From Nocardioides sp. L-11A (GTDB taxonomy: Bacteria; Actinomycetota; Actinomycetes; Propionibacteriales; Nocardioidaceae): 64,000 nucleotides of DNA. A program made the translations under genes and the position numbers. Position 1 is the first letter of the stretch. The number at the start of each line of letters is the position of its first letter. This document shows, piece by piece, positions 1-8,067 of the stretch. Below the pieces are notes generated by a model. It saw only the letters and a program-made list of their open reading frames with translations, made no database searches and was not told the DNA's origin. Location: positions 3,162,001 to 3,226,000 of the forward strand of contig CP124680.1 of assembly GCA_029961745.1 (NCBI GenBank), read 5' to 3'.

Positions 1-254
1 TGGATGCCCACCTCGGTGCCGGCGAAGAACGCCATGAACGCGATCACGCCGGCCGAGCCGGCGATCAGGCTCAAGCCGCCCGCGCCGAAGGTGACCTCGG
101 CCAGGGTGTTGGAGATCTCGCGCGGGTAGCGCCGGATGGCACGCGGCGCCCAGGTCAGCGCCTTGACGTAGAAGAGCAGTTGGTCGCCGTACCCCTCGAG
201 GGACGCCCGGCCGCTCTTGTACGCGTCGCCGAGGAACTCGCCTGCCGCCGCCAT
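1..254 (-). CDS. MlaE/YrbE-family Mce permease, second YrbE of the locus (partial)
   Basis: Inner-membrane permease of an Mce lipid importer; the C-terminal part lies beyond the window edge. The visible 84 residues start with an amphipathic N-terminus (MAAAGEFLGDAYKSG) and reach a first hydrophobic helix (SLIAGSAGVIAFMAFFAG), matching YrbEB proteins such as the one at 13397-14266. The ATG overlaps the stop of the upstream YrbE by one base (TGATG), so the two are translationally coupled. The mceA-F genes would be expected just outside the window. Confidence 0.88.
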   Translation of the reverse strand, partial: MAAAGEFLGDAYKSGRASLEGYGDQLLFYVKALTWAPRAIRRYPREISNTLAEVTFGAGGLSLIAGSAGVIAFMAFFAGTEVGI

Positions 255-1027
255 CACAGACCCGCCGGGGGTGCGACCTGGAAGTAGATGGCGGTGATCA
301 CGGCGTTGAGGAAGAACAGCGCCATGAACGCGATGATCACCGTCTCGTTCACGGCGCGGCCGACGCCGCTGGGGCCGCCGCCCGCGTTGAGGCCCTTGTA
401 GGAGCCGATGATCGCGGCCAGCCAGCCGAAGATGAGCGCCTTGATCATCGCGACGTAGAGGTCGGGCAGCGAGGCGAGCCCGGCGAAGGTCGACAGGAAC
501 GCACCCGCGGACCCGCCCTGGACGATGACGGTGAAGAAATAGCCGCCGCCGATGCCCGCGGCGATCACGATGCCGTTGACCATCACCGCGACGAACGTCG
601 TCGCCACCACCCGCGGCGCGACGAGGCGCTCGAGCGGGTCGATGCCGAGGACCTCCATGGCATCGATCTCCTCACGGATCTTGCGCGCGCCGAGGTCGGA
701 GCAGATCGCCGACCCGGCCGCCCCCGCGATGATCATCGCCGCGGCCATCGGCGCCGCCTCGCGCACGGTGGCGAGGACGGCGGTCGCTCCGGCGAAGGAC
801 TGGGCGCCCAGCTGTCCGGTCAGATTGCCGACCTGCAGCGAGATGACCGCGCCGAAGGGGATCGAGACCATGATCGTCGGCATCAGCGTCACGCTGGTGA
901 CGAACCAGGCCTGCTCGAGGAACTCGCGGAACTGGAAGGGGCGCGTGAAGATCCGCTTGGTGACCTCGACGACCATCAGCGCGATCTCGCCGGGGCCGCG
1001 CACGACCGCCATGGCATTGAACGCCAC
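254..1027 (-). CDS. MlaE/YrbE-family Mce permease, first YrbE of the locus
   Basis: Permease subunit of an Mce-type ABC importer for hydrophobic substrates. About 257 residues with the family's hydrophobic segments and the conserved cytoplasmic loop ADLGARKIREEIDAMEVLG (here SDLGARKIREEIDAMEVLG), the family's contact loop for the ATPase. I chose the GTG at 1027 because a strong Shine-Dalgarno (GGGGAGAGGAG) lies 7 nt upstream; an ATG at 1012 is the alternative. First gene of its operon, about 60 bp downstream of a KstR-type palindrome (1085-1098). That placement resembles the mycobacterial mce4 cholesterol importer, so sterol uptake is a reasonable inference but is not shown by the protein itself. 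Confidence 0.9.
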   Translation of the reverse strand: MAFNAMAVVRGPGEIALMVVEVTKRIFTRPFQFREFLEQAWFVTSVTLMPTIMVSIPFGAVISLQVGNLTGQLGAQSFAGATAVLATVREAAPMAAAMIIAGAAGSAICSDLGARKIREEIDAMEVLGIDPLERLVAPRVVATTFVAVMVNGIVIAAGIGGGYFFTVIVQGGSAGAFLSTFAGLASLPDLYVAMIKALIFGWLAAIIGSYKGLNAGGGPSGVGRAVNETVIIAFMALFFLNAVITAIYFQVAPPAGL

Positions 1028-1084
1028 GCGCCGACTCCTCTCCCCACGGTTGTCGCCGGTCCTGCTCCGGCAACGGGGCGATAC

Positions 1085-1098
1085 TAGAACACGTTCTC
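1085..1098 (-). promoter_or_regulatory. KstR-type operator upstream of the yrbE-mce locus
   Basis: Perfect inverted repeat AGAAC-AC-GTTCT at 1086-1097. With flanks it reads TAGAACACGTTCTC, matching the mycobacterial KstR consensus TnnAACnnGTTnnA at all fixed positions but the last. On the minus strand a TAGTAT hexamer (1078-1083) next to it could be the -10 element, so a bound repressor would block initiation. Inferred function: TetR-type control of the mce locus by a steroid-derived ligand. Confidence 0.6.
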
Positions 1099-1183
1099 GT
1101 TGTGACCAAGGCGACATGGCCGGAGCGTGGTCGTTTTCACCCGACTTCTCACTCCAACGCTGCCGTCCGGGCCCGAGTCACGG

Positions 1184-1302
1184 CGTCCCTCGGCTGGCGT
1201 CCGCTCCTCACTTCGTCGCCGGCGCTCGCTGGCGCTCCCGCGCTCCCGCGTTCGTCGGAAGCACTTCGACCTCGTTCCTCGGTCGGCGCTTCCTCCTCAC
1301 TT
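1184..1302. repeat. Imperfect 30-bp direct repeat at the 3' end of uvrB
   Basis: Two similar 30-bp units lie at 1184-1213 and 1273-1302, each beginning CGTyCCTCGG and ending CTCCTCACTT. The second contains the uvrB stop codon, so the downstream copy looks like a duplicated gene end or a dispersed intergenic repeat. The rest of 1118-1296 holds no convincing gene. Confidence 0.5.
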
Positions 1303-3426
1303 GGTCGCTTCGAGCATCTGGCGCAGCTCCTTCTTGAGCTCGCCGATCTCGTCGCGCAGCCGGGCGGCCAGCTCGAACTGCAGCTCGGCCGCGGCGGCCT
1401 TCATCTGGTCGGTGAGGTCCTGGATCAGCTGCGCCAGGTCGGAGCTGGGCAGGCCGGCGAGCTCGGCGGCGTGCCCGCCGATGTCGGTGCTGCGCAGCTG
1501 GGGCGTGGGCGACTTCTTCGGCTTCACGCCCCCGGCGCGTCCCTTCTGCCCGACATCGGCCCAGGTCTGCAGCAGCTCCTGGGTCGTCTCGTCCTCACGG
1601 GCGAGCATCTCGGTGATGTCGGCGATCTTCTTGCGCAGCGGCTGCGGGTCGATCCCGTGGGCCTCGTTGTAGGCGACCTGCTTGGCCCGGCGACGATTGG
1701 TCTCGTCGATGGCCGACTCCATGGACGGGGTGATCCGGTCGGCGTACATGTGGACCTCGCCGGACACATTGCGCGCCGCGCGGCCGATGGTCTGGATCAG
1801 CGACTTGTCGGAGCGCAGGAAGCCCTCCTTGTCGGCGTCGAGGATCGAGACCAGCGACACCTCGGGCAGGTCGAGCCCCTCGCGGAGCAGGTTGATGCCG
1901 ACCAAGACGTCATAGGCACCGAGCCGCAGGTCGCGCAGCAGCTCGATCCGCTTGAGGGTGTCGACCTCGGAGTGCAGGTAGCGGGTGCGGATGCCGGCAT
2001 CGAGGAGGTAGTCGGTGAGGTCCTCGGACATCTTCTTGGTCAGCGTCGTGACCAGGACCCGCTCCTCCTTGTCGGCGCGCAGCCGGATCTCGTGGATCAG
2101 GTCGTCGATCTGGCCCTTGGTCGGCTTGACCACGACCTCGGGGTCGACCAGGCCGGTGGGGCGGATGATCTGCTCGACGACGTCGCCCTGCACCTTGTCG
2201 AGCTCGTAGTCGCCGGGCGTCGCGGAGAGGTAGACCGTCTGGCCGATCCGGTCCAGGAACTCCTCCCAGCGCAGCGGCCGGTTGTCCATGGCGCTCGGCA
2301 GCCGGAAGCCGTGCTCGACCAGGTTGCGCTTGCGCGACATGTCGCCTTCGTACATGCCGCCGATCTGCGGGACAGCGACGTGGGACTCGTCGACCACGAG
2401 CACGAAGTCCTCGGGGAAGTAGTCGAGCAGCGTGTTGGGCGCGCTCCCCCGGCTGCGGCCGTCCATGTGCATCGAGTAGTTCTCGATGCCGGAGCAGGAG
2501 CCGACCTGGCGCATCATCTCGATGTCGTACGTCGTGCGCATCCGCAGCCGCTGCGCCTCGAGCATCTTGCCCTGCCGCTCGAAGGTCTCGAGCTGCTCGG
2601 TGAGCTCGGCCTCGATGCCGTTGATCGCCCGCTCCATCCGCTCGGGACCGGCGATGTAGTGGCTGGCGGGGAAGACGTAGAGCTCCTGGTCCTCGGTGAT
2701 CACCTCGCCCGTGACCGGGTGCAGCGTCATCAGCCGCTCGATCTCGTCGCCGAAGAACTCGATGCGGACCGCCAGCTCCTCGTAGACCGGGAAGATCTCC
2801 AGCGTGTCGCCCCGCACCCGGAAGGTGCCGCGGGTGAAGGCGAGGTCGTTGCGGGTGTACTGGATCTCGACCAGCCGGCGCAGCACGGAGTCGCGGTCGT
2901 GCTCCTCCCCCACCCGCAGCCGGACCATGCGGTCGACATACTCCTGCGGGGTGCCGAGGCCGTAGATGCACGACACGGTCGACACCACGATCACGTCGCG
3001 CCGGGTGAGCAGGCTGTTGGTCGCCGAGTGGCGCAGCCGCTCCACCTCCTCGTTGATCGAGGAGTCCTTCTCGATGTAGGTGTCGGTCTGCGGGACGTAG
3101 GCCTCGGGCTGGTAGTAGTCGTAGTAGGAGACGAAGTACTCGACGGCGTTGTCCGGGAAGAGCTGACGCAGCTCGTTGGCGAACTGCGCGGCCAGCGTCT
3201 TGTTGGGCTGGAGCACCAGCAGCGGCCGCTGCACCTGCTCGGCCACCCAGGCCACCGTCGCGGTCTTGCCGGTGCCGGTCGCGCCGAGCAGGACGACGTC
3301 CTGGACCCCGTCGTTGATGCGCTTCGTGATCTCCGCGATGGCGGCCGGCTGGTCACCGGAGGGCTGGTAGTCGGACTGCACGTGGAAGGGCGCGACACGA
3401 CGCTCGAGATCGGTGACCGGACGCAT
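1297..3426 (-). CDS. uvrB: Excinuclease ABC subunit B
   Basis: Damage-verifying helicase-like subunit of UvrABC nucleotide excision repair. The 709 residues carry the family N-terminus ([11 protein letters not shown]), the Walker A motif GATGTGKT at residues 48-55, the beta-hairpin region [12 protein letters not shown] that clamps damaged DNA, the helicase motif QTIGRAARN, and a C-terminal UVR coiled-coil domain that binds UvrA/UvrC. Length is close to the usual 670-715. The ATG at 3426 gives the canonical [10 protein letters not shown] start. No actinobacterial LexA box was seen upstream; that space holds two unrelated palindromes (3471-3540). Confidence 0.98.
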   Translation of the reverse strand: MRPVTDLERRVAPFHVQSDYQPSGDQPAAIAEITKRINDGVQDVVLLGATGTGKTATVAWVAEQVQRPLLVLQPNKTLAAQFANELRQLFPDNAVEYFVSYYDYYQPEAYVPQTDTYIEKDSSINEEVERLRHSATNSLLTRRDVIVVSTVSCIYGLGTPQEYVDRMVRLRVGEEHDRDSVLRRLVEIQYTRNDLAFTRGTFRVRGDTLEIFPVYEELAVRIEFFGDEIERLMTLHPVTGEVITEDQELYVFPASHYIAGPERMERAINGIEAELTEQLETFERQGKMLEAQRLRMRTTYDIEMMRQVGSCSGIENYSMHMDGRSRGSAPNTLLDYFPEDFVLVVDESHVAVPQIGGMYEGDMSRKRNLVEHGFRLPSAMDNRPLRWEEFLDRIGQTVYLSATPGDYELDKVQGDVVEQIIRPTGLVDPEVVVKPTKGQIDDLIHEIRLRADKEERVLVTTLTKKMSEDLTDYLLDAGIRTRYLHSEVDTLKRIELLRDLRLGAYDVLVGINLLREGLDLPEVSLVSILDADKEGFLRSDKSLIQTIGRAARNVSGEVHMYADRITPSMESAIDETNRRRAKQVAYNEAHGIDPQPLRKKIADITEMLAREDETTQELLQTWADVGQKGRAGGVKPKKSPTPQLRSTDIGGHAAELAGLPSSDLAQLIQDLTDQMKAAAAELQFELAARLRDEIGELKKELRQMLEATK

Positions 3427-3470
3427 GGCTCCAGCCTACGAGGGAGCGCCGACAGCACCGCCGCCTCGCT

Positions 3471-3541
3471 TGTAACTAAGGGTTACAGCATGGTTTTCGC
3501 ACCTACCCGGGCGTTGTTGCGCACGTAACACTTAGTTACAA
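3471..3541. promoter_or_regulatory. Paired 17-bp palindromic operators upstream of uvrB
   Basis: TGTAAC-TAAGG-GTTACA spans 3471-3487 and the related CGTAAC-ACTTA-GTTACA spans 3524-3540. Their centres are 53 bp apart, close to five helical turns. Together they form a larger inverted repeat with arms TTGTAACTAAG (3470-3480) and CTTAGTTACAA (3531-3541). The symmetry and spacing suggest two dimer sites for one repressor. They sit between the end of the SDR operon and the uvrB start, so they may serve uvrB; the regulator is unknown. Confidence 0.5.
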
Positions 3542-3545
3542 GGGA

Positions 3546-4094
3546 TCAGCGCGGCCTGTCGGGCCGGACCCGCAGGGCGTGCAGTGCCGTGGCGAGCATC
3601 GTGTAGTGGCCCACGAGCATCAGGATCTCGATCCGCTCGCGGTCCTCGAAGTGCGTCCCCAGCTCCGCCCACAGCGGGTCGGAGAGGTCCTGGTCGGCGA
3701 GCAGCTCGTCGGTGGCGCGCAGCAGCAGCCGCTCCCGGGCGCTGAGACCCGGGTCCCTCTCCCCCGCCTCGATGGCGGCGACCTCGGCGCGGGACAGCCC
3801 GGCCCGGCGGGCCAGGCGCCGGTGCTGCTCGAGCTCGTACGCCGATCCGCGGCGCGCCGCGACCCGGACGATGACCAGCTCCGACTCCCGCCGCGACAGT
3901 CGGCCCCCCGGCATCAGCCGGCCGGCGAAGTGCAGCCAGCCCCAGAACAGCCGGCGGTGGCGGCCCAGGGTGAGGAAGACCGCCGGCGGCTCGGTGCCCT
4001 GGACCCGGCCGGCGATCCGGGCGAAGGCCGCGACGAAGGGGCCGACCTCGCGCCAGCCCCCGGGCGTGATCCGCGGCTCGTCCGGACCGCTCAT
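3546..4094 (-). CDS. Carboxymuconolactone decarboxylase family protein
   Basis: A 182-residue all-helical protein of the CMD/AhpD superfamily. The region around ESELVIVRVAARRGSAYELEQH carries the family's conserved Glu/His pattern, but there is no CxxC pair, so an AhpD-type thiol peroxidase is unlikely. Substrate unknown. The ATG at 4094 overlaps the end of the upstream SDR by 4 bp (ATGA), so the two are co-translated and probably act in one catabolic step series. They share the operator region at 5060-5081. Confidence 0.8.
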   Translation of the reverse strand: MSGPDEPRITPGGWREVGPFVAAFARIAGRVQGTEPPAVFLTLGRHRRLFWGWLHFAGRLMPGGRLSRRESELVIVRVAARRGSAYELEQHRRLARRAGLSRAEVAAIEAGERDPGLSARERLLLRATDELLADQDLSDPLWAELGTHFEDRERIEILMLVGHYTMLATALHALRVRPDRPR

Positions 4095-4972
4095 GCGACC
4101 CGCCGCGCCTGCTCGACCGCGGGCAGCACCTTGTTGGCGCCGTAGTTGAACACCCGCATCGCGACGGCGTACCCGGGCGGGAAGTAGCGCTGCAGCCAGT
4201 GGACCAGCCGGATGTCGGGCGAGGTGTAGACCCAGTACCGGTTGCGCAGGGCGCCCTTCCAGATCGCCGCGGCGGCCTGCTCCGGGGAGACGGCGCGCTT
4301 CTGGAAGTGCCCGCGCGCACGGACGAAGGCCTTGCTCTGCTGGTCGATCCCAGCGATCCGGATCGTCTCGACCAGGCCGGTGTCGACGCCGCCGGGACAC
4401 ACCAGGCTGACGCCGATCCGGTGCTTGCGCAGGTCGTAGCGCAACACCTCGGAGACACCCCGCAGACCGAACTTGGTGGCGCTGTAGGCCGCATGCCACG
4501 GCATCGCGATGATGCCGGCGGCCGAGGAGACGTTGACCAGCTGGCCACCGCGGCCGGCGTCGATCATCGGGGGCACGAACTCCTCGATGACGTGGATGGG
4601 ACCCATCAGGTTGACGTCGACGAGACGCTGCCAGTGCTCGGGCTCGAGGCTGCGGACAGTGCCCCAGATCGCGATGCCAGCCACGTTGAGCACGACGTCC
4701 ATGGCACCGGCGCGCTCGGTGACGTGGGCGGCGAGGCGGCGCACCTGCTCATGGTCCGCGACATCGGCGACCTCCGCGGTGCCGACCCGACCGCCGCGGG
4801 CCCGGATCGCTGTGGCGACCTCGGCGAGGCGCTCCGGCTGGACGTCGGTCAGGTGCAGCACCGCCCCCCGGTCGGCCGCCTGCTCGGCCACCGCACGGCC
4901 GATGCCGCTGGCGGCGCCGGTGACCAGGACCTGCTTGCCGGTCAGGTCGCGGACGGGTGCACGGAACCACAT
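4091..4972 (-). CDS. Short-chain dehydrogenase/reductase (SDR)
   Basis: NAD(P)-dependent oxidoreductase of 293 residues. It has the Rossmann motif TGAASGIG near residue 18, the NxAG-type motif NVAGIA, and the catalytic YSATK (YxxxK). The extended C-terminus is typical of the larger classical SDRs that act on lipids or steroids; substrate unknown. The ATG at 4972 is preceded by GAGGAG, which decides it over an in-frame start at 5068. First gene of a two-gene operon with the CMD-like protein. A TetR-type operator nearly identical to that of the regulator at 30616 lies about 90 bp upstream. Confidence 0.9.
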   Translation of the reverse strand: MWFRAPVRDLTGKQVLVTGAASGIGRAVAEQAADRGAVLHLTDVQPERLAEVATAIRARGGRVGTAEVADVADHEQVRRLAAHVTERAGAMDVVLNVAGIAIWGTVRSLEPEHWQRLVDVNLMGPIHVIEEFVPPMIDAGRGGQLVNVSSAAGIIAMPWHAAYSATKFGLRGVSEVLRYDLRKHRIGVSLVCPGGVDTGLVETIRIAGIDQQSKAFVRARGHFQKRAVSPEQAAAAIWKGALRNRYWVYTSPDIRLVHWLQRYFPPGYAVAMRVFNYGANKVLPAVEQARRVA

Positions 4973-5059
4973 GGGCTTCTCCTCGGTTCGGGTCGGCGGC
5001 GCGTCGCGGCGACGAGCCGGGCCGGGGCAGCCGGCCCTCCCGCGTTGTTGCAACCCCGA

Positions 5060-5081
5060 GTGCAACACGCTGTTACAACAG
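5060..5081 (-). promoter_or_regulatory. Operator upstream of the SDR operon, shared with the TetR gene at 30616
   Basis: On the minus strand this contains GCTGTTGTAACAGC followed by a GTTGCAC half-site. The 22-bp stretch matches the site at 30576-30597 at 20 of 22 positions. Such long identity between two distant promoters is best explained by one regulator binding both, most simply the TetR protein encoded next to the second site. Confidence 0.6.
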
Positions 5082-5102
5082 CGTCACCCTAGCAGGCCGG
5101 AT

Positions 5103-6374
5103 TCAGAGCAGCGGGCGGAGCGGAGCGAGGACGAGCTCGGTGAACTTGCGGTGCACGTCGCGCGCCTCCCACTCGCCGCTGGTCAGCTCGAGGCAGTGCG
5201 ACTGGTCGATCTCGAAGATCTCCTCGAGCTCGCGGGCGAAGCCCTCGTCGATGATCTCGACGTTGATCTCGAAGTTGCCGGTGAGGCTGAGCCGGTCGAT
5301 GTTCGCGGTGCCGACGGTCGCCCAGGTGCCGTCGACGGTTGCGGTCTTCGCGTGCACCATCGCGTCGCGGTAGCGCAGGATGCGCACACCGGCGTCGAGC
5401 AACTGGGTGAAGTGACCGCGAGAGATCCAGTCGGCCACGATGTGGTTGGACTTGAGCGGCAGCAGCAGCCGGACGTCGACGCCACGACGGGCGGCGGCCT
5501 TGACGGCGTCGATGAAGTCCTCGTCGGGAAGGAAGTAGGCCTGGGTCATCCACACATTGCGGCTGGCCCGGTTGATCGCCTCGATGTACATCGCGCGGAT
5601 CGGGAACATCCACAGCCGCGGCACATTGCGCTGCACCCGCACCCGGGGCTCCCAGGTCGACGCGGTCTCCAGCAGCAGGGGGCGCTCGGAGCCGCGCAGC
5701 CGCCGGCGGCGGTTGAGGTTCCAGAAGTCCGCGAACGCCCGCTTGAGGTCCCAGACGGCGGGTCCGGTGATCTGGACGTGGGTGTCGCGCCACTCCGACT
5801 CGTACGCCGAGCCGATGTTGTAGCCGCCGACGAAGCCGACGTTGTCGTCGACCACGAGGATCTTGCGGTGGTCGCGGCCGTAGCGCCGCAGGTCGAAGAA
5901 GCGCCACCCGGCCGAGTAGACCGGGTAGCGCAGCACCTTCACACTCGGGGGGAAGCGCTGGAAGGCCGGCGAGACGACCAGGTTCGCGAACCCGTCGTAG
6001 ATGCAGTAGACGTCGACGCCGCGCTCGGCAGCGGCGATCAGCGCACGCTTGAACCGCTCCCCGGTCGCGTCGCCCTTCCAGATGTAGGTCTCGAAGAGGA
6101 TCTGGCGCTGGGCGCCGTCGATCGCGGCCAGCATGTCGTCGTACAGGTCGCGGCCGAACGTGTAGGTCGTGACGTTCCCGTCGCCCACCGCGACCGTGCG
6201 CGGTGGGGTCGTCGGGAACGGCTTGGGCCGCTTGCCCCGGCGCCGGTAGGAGTCGACGAGCGACATCGCGATCGCCACCAGGAAGGGCACGCCGATCAGC
6301 GTCAGCAGGACGCGGCGCAGCGCGGTCCTCAGGCCGGCCAGGGGGTCGTTGTCGTCGTGCGCCACGCGCGTCAA
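5103..6374 (-). CDS. Phospholipase D-family / cardiolipin synthase-like protein
   Basis: Membrane-anchored phosphatidyl-transferase or phospholipase of 423 residues. After an N-terminal hydrophobic helix (VLLTLIGVPFLVAIAMSL) come two HKD-type motifs: HRKILVVDD in the first half and HAKTATVDG in the second, the paired catalytic sites of the superfamily. Starts at TTG 6374, or the GTG at 6365; no strong Shine-Dalgarno decides. It lies 43 bp downstream of the Mce-associated gene on the same strand, so it is probably the last gene of the mce operon. True cardiolipin synthase is the leading guess, but the substrate is not determined by motifs. Confidence 0.85.
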   Translation of the reverse strand: MTRVAHDDNDPLAGLRTALRRVLLTLIGVPFLVAIAMSLVDSYRRRGKRPKPFPTTPPRTVAVGDGNVTTYTFGRDLYDDMLAAIDGAQRQILFETYIWKGDATGERFKRALIAAAERGVDVYCIYDGFANLVVSPAFQRFPPSVKVLRYPVYSAGWRFFDLRRYGRDHRKILVVDDNVGFVGGYNIGSAYESEWRDTHVQITGPAVWDLKRAFADFWNLNRRRRLRGSERPLLLETASTWEPRVRVQRNVPRLWMFPIRAMYIEAINRASRNVWMTQAYFLPDEDFIDAVKAAARRGVDVRLLLPLKSNHIVADWISRGHFTQLLDAGVRILRYRDAMVHAKTATVDGTWATVGTANIDRLSLTGNFEINVEIIDEGFARELEEIFEIDQSHCLELTSGEWEARDVHRKFTELVLAPLRPLL

Positions 6375-6417
6375 TCTAGTGGTGTCCTCGGACGTCCGTC
6401 GTGGGTGGGCTCACGTC

Positions 6418-6978
6418 CTACGGGGTGCCCTCGCCGCTGTTGGTGCCACTCAGCAGCTCGAGCCGGTCGACCAGCCAGCTGCCGTCGACGAGCTTCATCG
6501 TCATGCTGACGCGCTGCTCCTCGATCTTCACGTCGGCATTGGTCTCGTCCGTGATGGCCTGGTCGACGAAAGCGAGCACCTCGACCTGGCTGGCGTCGAC
6601 CACGCGCCCGGCCGCGTCGACGACCTGGCCCTTCGCGGTGGCTCGACCGTCGACGATCGCCTGCTGGAGCGTGCTGACGTTGGCCTCGAGCTTGGCCCTC
6701 AGCTCGGTGTCGGCGATCTTGTCGAGCCAGGCGAAGTCGTGCTCGCCGTCCTTCCACGAGTACGTCGTGGTCTCGACCAGCACCTCCTTGGCCGCCTCGA
6801 TCGCCGCCTTCTCGGCGTCGTCCTGCGCCGCGAGGGTCTGTGCCCGCGACCGGGCGTCCGCGAGGTCGTCGTCTGCTCCCCGCTCCTGGACGACCAGCCA
6901 GCCGATGACCGCGAGGCTCGCGACCAGGGCCGCGACCAGCGCGACGAGCAGGGTGCTGGGCCGGGACTCCCGGGTCAC
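6418..6978 (-). CDS. Mce-associated membrane protein
   Basis: A 186-residue protein with one N-terminal transmembrane helix (LLVALVAALVASLAVIGWLVV) and an extracytoplasmic domain of the SnoaL/NTF2-like kind found in Mas proteins that stabilise Mce complexes. The GTG at 6978 overlaps the end of mceF (GTGA), which shows it belongs to the operon. It ends with a short disordered tail. Confidence 0.83.
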   Translation of the reverse strand: MTRESRPSTLLVALVAALVASLAVIGWLVVQERGADDDLADARSRAQTLAAQDDAEKAAIEAAKEVLVETTTYSWKDGEHDFAWLDKIADTELRAKLEANVSTLQQAIVDGRATAKGQVVDAAGRVVDASQVEVLAFVDQAITDETNADVKIEEQRVSMTMKLVDGSWLVDRLELLSGTNSGEGTP

Positions 6979-8066
6979 CGCACCGGCCCCGGGGCGTGGG
7001 CGGCGCCGCGCTGGAGCGTGGCGAAGGACGCGGCGCAGCGGCCGTCCTTCTGCAGCGGCCGGCGCTCGGTCTTCTTGGGGTCCAGCCGCGCGGTGCCGTA
7101 GCTGCACCGGGGGTCCATGTCGGGGATCAGCTCGATCCGCAGCTCGCCGTCGCGCACCTTCGACAGCAGCGACCGGAGTCCCGGCGAGTAGTTCTGCAGC
7201 AGGTTGCGCAGGTGGGGCTCGTAGGAACGGAACACGTCGGTGAAACTTACTCCTGTCGACAAGAAGCCGGGCAGCACCTGGTTGGCGTCCTCGACCAGCT
7301 CGACCAGTTCGTCGAGCTGGCCCGGTCCCCGCTTCAGCAGGTCGCGCAGCTCCGGGTCGTAGTCGCGCAGGAAGCGCGCGAACTGCTTCGCCGAGGTCGC
7401 GAGCCGGCGCAGCGAGTCGGCGTTGTCGGTCGCGATGGACAACACGCTGCCGGAGTTGGCGATGACCCGGTCGGTCTCGGGCCACACCTCGTCGAGGGTC
7501 TGCAGGATCGCGGTCCCCTGGTCGAGGATCTGGCCGAGGTCGTCGCCGGTGCCCTTCAGGCCGGTGCTCAGCTCCCCCAGGACGATCCGCAGCTTCTTGT
7601 CGTCGATCTGGCGCAGCACGTTGTTGACCGCGACGACCGTCGAGCTCAGGCTCTTGGGCAGGTCGGTCGACTCGGCGGGCACGACGTCGCCGGTGGCGAG
7701 GTACGGCCCGGCGGCCTGCTGTGGCTGGAAGTCGAGGTACTGCTCGCCGACCGGCGAGAGGCTGCGTACCCGGGCCAGCGAGTCCTTCGGGATCTCGGTG
7801 CCCGTGGTGATGGCGATCGTGGCCTCGACCCCCTCGGCCGCGGGCACGATCGAGCGGACCTTGCCGACCTTGATGCCGCGATAGGTCACCACGGAGCCCT
7901 CGAAGAGACCGCCGGTCTGCGCGAGCTGGACCTTCACCTCGACCGGGCGCGAGGTCAGCGGCTGGTCGAGGACGGCGGCGAAGATGTAGGCCGTCGTCAC
8001 GACCAGCACCACCACGATGCCGGCGAGGCTCAGGTAGAGCCGGTCGCCCAGGATCTTCTTGACCAT
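6975..8066 (-). CDS. Mce family protein (MceF position)
   Basis: Substrate-tunnel subunit of the Mce complex, 363 residues. It has an N-terminal membrane anchor (LAGIVVVLVVTTAYIFAAVL), an MlaD/Mce beta-barrel domain (about residues 35-115, with GLFEGSVVTYRGIKVGKV), and a long helical tail. The ATG at 8066 lies one base after the mceE stop. It is the last of six Mce subunits, hence MceF by position. Confidence 0.92.
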   Translation of the reverse strand: MVKKILGDRLYLSLAGIVVVLVVTTAYIFAAVLDQPLTSRPVEVKVQLAQTGGLFEGSVVTYRGIKVGKVRSIVPAAEGVEATIAITTGTEIPKDSLARVRSLSPVGEQYLDFQPQQAAGPYLATGDVVPAESTDLPKSLSSTVVAVNNVLRQIDDKKLRIVLGELSTGLKGTGDDLGQILDQGTAILQTLDEVWPETDRVIANSGSVLSIATDNADSLRRLATSAKQFARFLRDYDPELRDLLKRGPGQLDELVELVEDANQVLPGFLSTGVSFTDVFRSYEPHLRNLLQNYSPGLRSLLSKVRDGELRIELIPDMDPRCSYGTARLDPKKTERRPLQKDGRCAASFATLQRGAAHAPGPVR

Positions 8067-8067
8067 C

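Noticed and set aside
1102..3528. Long open frames opposite uvrB
   Set aside because: GC-rich antisense frames to uvrB; composition reflects third-position GC, and no ribosome site or family pattern is seen.
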